Positions 5,722-10,200 of a stretch of DNA of 10,200 nt are shown one piece after another. The notes under the pieces were generated by a model. The model was not told the origin of the DNA, made no database searches, and worked only from the letters and a program-made list of their open reading frames with translations. The position numbers and the translations under genes were made by a program. Position 1 is the stretch's first letter. Each line of letters starts with the position of its first letter. Source of the stretch: Alistipes sp. (GTDB lineage Bacteria; Bacteroidota; Bacteroidia; Bacteroidales; Rikenellaceae); the NCBI GenBank assembly GCA_017559685.1, contig JAFYQY010000160.1, positions 1 through 10,200 on the forward strand, in the 5' to 3' direction.

Positions 5722-8700
5722 ATGAGTGAAATTAAATTTAATCCAGATGTCCTCTTTGAGGTCAGCTGGGAGGTATGTAACAAGGTCGGCGGTATCCACA
5801 CAGTGTTGGCTACTAAGGCTTTGACCGTTACAAAGCAGTTGGGCGATAGATATATCACTATCGGCCCCGATTTTTCGCAGGATAGCGAGGTGTCAGAGTT
5901 TGTCGAGGATCCAATGTTGATGAAGACTTGGCGTCAGACTCTCTATAACGATGGTATTCGTGTTCGTATCGGACATTGGAATGTTTGCGGTAACCCTATC
6001 GCAATCCTTATCGACTTCACAACCCTCTTCTCGAACAAGGATGAGGTTTTGAAGGAGTTGTGGGATACTTATGGTGTGGACTCTATCTCGGGTCAGTGGG
6101 ACTATGTTGAGCCTGTATTGTTCGGTTACTTGGCAGGTAAGGTTATCGAGTCGTATGTCGATACCTTCTGCGCAACTACCGAGAAGGCTGTAGCACACTT
6201 CCACGAGTGGATGACTTGCTCGGGTGGTCTCTACTTGCGCAAGCACTCGCCATATATCGCAACTGTAATGAGCACCCACGCAACAGTTATGGGTCGTTGC
6301 ATCGCAGGTAACAACCTTCCGCTCTATGGCAACTTGGCACAGTTCAACGCAGACGACTTGGCTCGTCAGTTCAACGTTGTGGCAAAGCACTCTATCGAGA
6401 AGATGGGCGCAAAGAATCACGATGCGTTCCTTTCGGTAAGTGATATCACAGCTCGTGAGTGCGCATACTTGCTCGGCAAGGAGGTTGACGTAGTAACTCC
6501 TAACGGTTTCGAGAACGACTTCGTTTGGGAGGGTAAGGAGTACGACGCAAAGCGCAAGGAGGCTCGCAAGGCTATGATCGAGGTTGCGGAGGCTTGCCTC
6601 TCGCACAAGTTCGAGAAGGAGCCATTCATCATCGGTACCAGCGGTCGCTACGAGTTCCACAACAAGGGCTTGGATATCTTCTTCGAGACTTTGAAGGCTC
6701 TCGAGACTTCGGGCAAGCTCGATCGTGAGGTTTTGGCATACGTTACCGTTCCTGCTGCAAACCTCGGCGCACGTCGTGACTTGCAGGCACACTTGCAGGA
6801 TAAGTCGCAGGCTATCGATGCTTCGCAGTATCGCTACTCGACACACGTGTTGGAGTATCAGGCTTGGGATCAGGTTGCAAACTCGATCAATGGCAGCGTT
6901 CTCGATAAGGCGGAGTCGAAGGTTAAGGTTATCTTCGTTCCTACATATCTCAACCAGAACGACGGAATTTTCAATAAGGCATACTACGAGTTGCTCGTAG
7001 GTATGGACTTGACTATCTACCCATCGTACTACGAGCCGTGGGGTTACACTCCGCTCGAGTCTATCGCATTCTCGGTACCAACCATCACCACCACATTGGC
7101 TGGTTTCGGTGTATGGGCAGCCGAGCAGGAGAAGAACAATGGCGTAGTTGTAGTTGAGCGCAACGATAGCAACGCTGCTGAGACTGTTGCTGCGACTGCA
7201 GATGCAGTTCTTCGCTTCCTCGCCCTCTCGGATAAGGAGGTTAAGGCAGTTCGCAAGGCAGCTTTGGAGATGTCGAAGAATGCTCTTTGGGAGAATCTCT
7301 TCGCATACTATCGCAAGGCTTACGATTGCGCAATTGAGAGCTGCGTAGCTCGTACAAACCGTGCTGTTATGGGCGACGGTGGTGCATCGCACGAGCAGAT
7401 CAACTTCGTACGTCAGCAGCTCTTCGTAGAGCGTCCAAGCTGGCAGCGAGTAATGGTTGAGAAGTCGTTGCCTGCACGTTTGCGTCCACTCGAGGAGTTG
7501 TCTCGCAACTTGTGGTGGAGCTGGACTCTCGGTGCTCGTGATTTGTTCGAGGCTATCGACAAGGATTTGTGGGTAGAGGTTGATCGCAACCCTATCGCAT
7601 TGCTCGACAAGGCTTCGATTGAGCGTATGACCGAGCTTGCTAACGATGCAGAGTTCCTTGCAAAGATGGATGCTGTATATGCACAGTTCCAGGAGTATAT
7701 GAACGAGAAGCCAAATCCAAAGGCTCCGAAGATTGCTTACTTCTCGATGGAGTATGGTTTGCACCACTCGTTGAAGATCTACTCGGGCGGTCTCGGTATC
7801 TTGGCTGGTGACTATATCAAGGAGGCTTCAGATAGAAATACCCCTATGGTTGCAGTAGGTCTCTTGTATCGCTATGGCTACTTCACACAGCGTCTCTCGG
7901 CACAGGGTGCTCAGGAGGCTACATACGAGGCACAGAACTTCTTCAAGTTGCCAATCGTTCCTGTTCGTGAGGAGGATGGCTCGTGGGTAACTACTCAGGT
8001 GGCATTGCCAGGTCGTACTTTGAGCGCACGTGTATGGTGCTGCCAGGTAGGTCGTACTCCATTGTACTTGCTCGATGCCGACTACGAGGCTAACCTCGAG
8101 GAGGATCGTCAGGTGACACATCACCTCTATGGTGGCGATTGGGAGAACCGCTTGAAGCAGGAGATTTTGCTCGGTGTCGGTGGTATCCGTGCCCTCGTAA
8201 AGATGGGTATCAAGCAGGAGGTTTACCACTGCAACGAGGGTCACGCAGCATTTATCGGTGTTGAGCGTGTTCGCAACTTGATGGCTCGCAAGAAGCTTTC
8301 GTTCTCGGAGGCATTGGAGGTTGTTCGTTCGTCGTCGCTCTTTACAACCCACACCCCTGTACCTGCAGGTCACGACGCATTCCCTGAGTCGATGATTCGT
8401 CAGTATATGTCGCACTATCCAGATGCTCTCGGCATCACTTGGGATCAGTATATCAACCTCGGTAAGGTTAATCCAAACGATCCGAACGAGCGCTTCTCGA
8501 TGTCGGTACTCGCTTGTAACCTTTCGCAGGAGGTTAACGGTGTGTCGTGGTTGCACGGTGAGGTTTCGAAGGATCTCCTCGGTAATATGTGGCCTGGATA
8601 CTTCAAGAAGGAGTTGCACATCGGTTATGTAACCAATGGTGTTCACTTCCCAACTTGGACAGCTTCGAATATGCGTCGTCTCTACTCTCGCTACTTCCCT

Positions 8701-9972
8701 AACGGATTCGAGGGTCACACATATAACATCCCTGAGTGGCAGAAGGTTTACAATATTCCTGACGAGGAGTTGTGGAACGAGCGTATGTTCCTCAAGCAGC
8801 GCCTTATCAAGACTATCAAGCGTCGCTATACCGACCCTGCACAGGTTCGTATCGACCGCCCAAGCCAGATGGTACAGGTAGCAGACCGCATCAAGCCAGA
8901 TGTATTGACTATCGGTTTTGCTCGTCGTTTCGCAACTTACAAGCGTGCATACCTCCTCTTCTCTAACTTGGAGCGTTTGTCGGCTATCGTAAATAATAAG
9001 CAGCATCCTGTTCAGTTCATCTTCGCAGGTAAGGCTCACCCAGCAGATAAGCCAGGTCAGGACTTGATCAAGCGTATCGTTGAGGTATCGTTGATGCCTG
9101 AGTTCGTAGGTAAGATTATCTTCTTGCAGAACTACGATATGGAGTTGGCTCGTCGTATGGTTCAGGGTGTTGACGTATGGTTGAACACTCCAACCCGTCC
9201 ATTGGAGGCTTCGGGTACTTCGGGTGAGAAGTGTGTGATGAATGGTGTTATGCAGTTCTCGGTACTCGACGGCTGGTGGGTTGAGGGCTACAAGGAGAAT
9301 GCCGGTTGGGCATTGCCTATGGAGCGCACATTCGCTGACCAGGGTCACCAGGATGAGCTCGATGCTGAGATGATTTATAGCACTATCGAGGAGCAGATTG
9401 TTCCTAAGTACTACGCTCGTAACGAGAAGGGTATCCCAACTGACTGGGTAGCTTCGGTTAAGAAGTGTATCTCTGATATCGCATCGAACTTCACCACAAA
9501 CCGTATGCTCATCGACTACGAGGAGCGCTTCTACTACAAGTTGGCAGAGCGCAAGAAGCAGCTCGTATCGAACAACTATGTTCTCGCTCGCGAGATTGCA
9601 GCTTGGAAGCGTAGAGTTTCGGCAGCTTGGGACAATGTTAAGGTTCTCGAGTCGCAGCGCGTACGCGTTGATAAGGAGTCGATGATGCTCGGCGAGAAGT
9701 ACCACTTCGAGGTTAAGCTCGACACTGCAACTCTCTCGGCTGAGGAGCTCGGCGTTGAGTTGGTAGTAGCTAAGCAGATGGTGGGTAACCAGGCACCAGA
9801 TGTACTCCTTACCGACAAGTTGCAGCTTGTTAAGGTTGAGGGCAACCAGGCTACATACGCACTCGATGTAGTACCTGCTCACACAGGAGCATTCGATATC
9901 GCATTGCGTGTATATCCTAAGAACGAGAACTTGCCATATCGTATGGACTTTGCTCTCGTAAAATGGGCTTAA
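5722..9972 (+). CDS. glgP: Fused glycogen synthase (GT3) - alpha-glucan phosphorylase (GT35)
   Basis: This 1416-residue protein joins two complete enzymes. Residues about 8-545 form a glycogen synthase of the eukaryotic-like GT3 family, which extends alpha-1,4-glucan from a sugar nucleotide. It shows FEVSWEVCNKVGGIHTV (12-28), STHATVMGR (184-192), VVTPNGFEND (257-266) and YEPWGYTPLE (437-446), with the E-x7-E pair Glu438/Glu446. Residues about 580-1416 are a short-type alpha-glucan phosphorylase, which releases glucose 1-phosphate using PLP. It begins with a DUF3417-like segment (LRPLEELSRNLWWSWT, 587-602), then IAYFSMEYGL (671-680), HCNEGHAAF (836-844), FTTHTPVPAGHD (874-885), GFARRFATYKRA (1065-1076) and the PLP site EASGTSGEK with Lys1170. 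A beta-rich tail ends the chain. The linker (about 546-580) is short. The reading frame is open throughout, so no frameshift joins them. Codon choice is strongly restricted (TTG/CTC Leu, TCG Ser), suggesting high expression. The eukaryotic glucose-6-phosphate Arg cluster is not apparent. Confidence 0.95.
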   Translation: MSEIKFNPDVLFEVSWEVCNKVGGIHTVLATKALTVTKQLGDRYITIGPDFSQDSEVSEFVEDPMLMKTWRQTLYNDGIRVRIGHWNVCGNPIAILIDFTTLFSNKDEVLKELWDTYGVDSISGQWDYVEPVLFGYLAGKVIESYVDTFCATTEKAVAHFHEWMTCSGGLYLRKHSPYIATVMSTHATVMGRCIAGNNLPLYGNLAQFNADDLARQFNVVAKHSIEKMGAKNHDAFLSVSDITARECAYLLGKEVDVVTPNGFENDFVWEGKEYDAKRKEARKAMIEVAEACLSHKFEKEPFIIGTSGRYEFHNKGLDIFFETLKALETSGKLDREVLAYVTVPAANLGARRDLQAHLQDKSQAIDASQYRYSTHVLEYQAWDQVANSINGSVLDKAESKVKVIFVPTYLNQNDGIFNKAYYELLVGMDLTIYPSYYEPWGYTPLESIAFSVPTITTTLAGFGVWAAEQEKNNGVVVVERNDSNAAETVAATADAVLRFLALSDKEVKAVRKAALEMSKNALWENLFAYYRKAYDCAIESCVARTNRAVMGDGGASHEQINFVRQQLFVERPSWQRVMVEKSLPARLRPLEELSRNLWWSWTLGARDLFEAIDKDLWVEVDRNPIALLDKASIERMTELANDAEFLAKMDAVYAQFQEYMNEKPNPKAPKIAYFSMEYGLHHSLKIYSGGLGILAGDYIKEASDRNTPMVAVGLLYRYGYFTQRLSAQGAQEATYEAQNFFKLPIVPVREEDGSWVTTQVALPGRTLSARVWCCQVGRTPLYLLDADYEANLEEDRQVTHHLYGGDWENRLKQEILLGVGGIRALVKMGIKQEVYHCNEGHAAFIGVERVRNLMARKKLSFSEALEVVRSSSLFTTHTPVPAGHDAFPESMIRQYMSHYPDALGITWDQYINLGKVNPNDPNERFSMSVLACNLSQEVNGVSWLHGEVSKDLLGNMWPGYFKKELHIGYVTNGVHFPTWTASNMRRLYSRYFPNGFEGHTYNIPEWQKVYNIPDEELWNERMFLKQRLIKTIKRRYTDPAQVRIDRPSQMVQVADRIKPDVLTIGFARRFATYKRAYLLFSNLERLSAIVNNKQHPVQFIFAGKAHPADKPGQDLIKRIVEVSLMPEFVGKIIFLQNYDMELARRMVQGVDVWLNTPTRPLEASGTSGEKCVMNGVMQFSVLDGWWVEGYKENAGWALPMERTFADQGHQDELDAEMIYSTIEEQIVPKYYARNEKGIPTDWVASVKKCISDIASNFTTNRMLIDYEERFYYKLAERKKQLVSNNYVLAREIAAWKRRVSAAWDNVKVLESQRVRVDKESMMLGEKYHFEVKLDTATLSAEELGVELVVAKQMVGNQAPDVLLTDKLQLVKVEGNQATYALDVVPAHTGAFDIALRVYPKNENLPYRMDFALVKWA

Positions 9973-10092
9973 AATTGTTTTATAGGGCATTTTCGTCGTT
10001 ACGCTTCGGATGTTGAGTTGCTCACATAGGTTTACTATGCTGCGCACTCAACACCTCGCAAGCCTTGAAAATGCTCCTCTAAAAACAATTTT
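9971..10092. repeat. 122-bp imperfect palindrome overlapping the stop codon
   Basis: Outer arms AAAATTGTTTT (9971-9981) and AAAACAATTTT (10082-10092) are exact inverted copies. Nested within them are GCATTTTC (9987-9994) with GAAAATGC (10067-10074), GTTGAGT (10012-10018) with ACTCAAC (10046-10052), and CATAG (10025-10029) with CTATG (10035-10039). All share one centre near 10032, so the whole element folds as one long hairpin. It could end transcription of the upstream gene. Its size and nested arms look more like a mobile miniature repeat than a normal terminator. Confidence 0.85.
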
Positions 10093-10200
10093 AGATGGTG
10101 GGGCGTTGTTGCCATATCGCTTGGAAAAAAATAGCTCCAATATACAAAATCGTTAGAGTAGTGATCAGAGAGTAGTGAGTAGAGAGTATTGAATAGTGGG
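10093..10200. other. Gene-free right edge with low-complexity GAGTAGTGAG-type sequence
   Basis: No coding sequence is supported. The last 50 bases consist of variants of AGAGAGTAGTGAG. The 12-mer TTAGAGTAGTGA (10153-10164) also occurs at 3703-3714, beside the heptamer repeats upstream of surE. Confidence 0.6.

Noticed and set aside
5893..10047. Two very long open frames antisense to the glycogen gene (5893-7767 and 7828-10047).
   Set aside because: They arise because the sense gene avoids TTA, CTA and TCA codons. The translations are Leu/Val/Cys-rich with no recognisable domain, and the sense strand has clear enzyme motifs throughout.

Overview
The window looks like chromosomal DNA of a member of the Bacteroidota, most likely a gut Bacteroidales, perhaps Alistipes-like. 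The clues are Bacteroidota-type promoter boxes (TAnnTTTG near -7, TTG near -33) upstream of several genes, start codons without Shine-Dalgarno sequences, and the protein families present. The genus is an inference from style. No plasmid, phage or insertion-sequence gene is visible.

Left block, minus strand, positions 3631 to 1: four tightly packed genes read leftwards. They are surE (survival-protein nucleotidase), a membrane histidine kinase of the NarL/DegS type, its LuxR-type response regulator (16-base overlap with the kinase gene), and gdhA (glutamate dehydrogenase), which runs off the left edge about 50 residues before its expected end. Gaps are 18, -16 and 52 bases, so they probably form one operon. 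The only recognisable promoter box lies just in front of surE.

Middle block, 3646 to 4235: about 600 bases with no believable gene but many small repeats. These include a heptamer tandem repeat, a pair of 16-base repeats among short hairpins, a 58-base direct repeat in two copies, a REP-like palindrome between them, and further small stem-loops. It ends at a good intrinsic terminator for a minus-strand tRNA-Leu(CAG) gene (4350 to 4270).

Right block, plus strand: the tRNA promoter and the hemW promoter diverge from about 4360 to 4460. hemW encodes a radical-SAM haem chaperone and starts at a GTG, not at the upstream ATG. After a 125-base gap with its own promoter comes a single 1416-residue gene that joins a eukaryotic-like GT3 glycogen synthase to a GT35 alpha-glucan phosphorylase. 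This places glycogen synthesis and breakdown on one polypeptide. A 122-base imperfect hairpin begins within its stop codon, followed by low-complexity DNA to the right edge.

Most genes are ordinary housekeeping or central-metabolism genes. The points most worth a second look are the synthase-phosphorylase fusion, the long hairpin at its 3' end, the repeat-laden intergenic region, and the linkage of a two-component system to gdhA.
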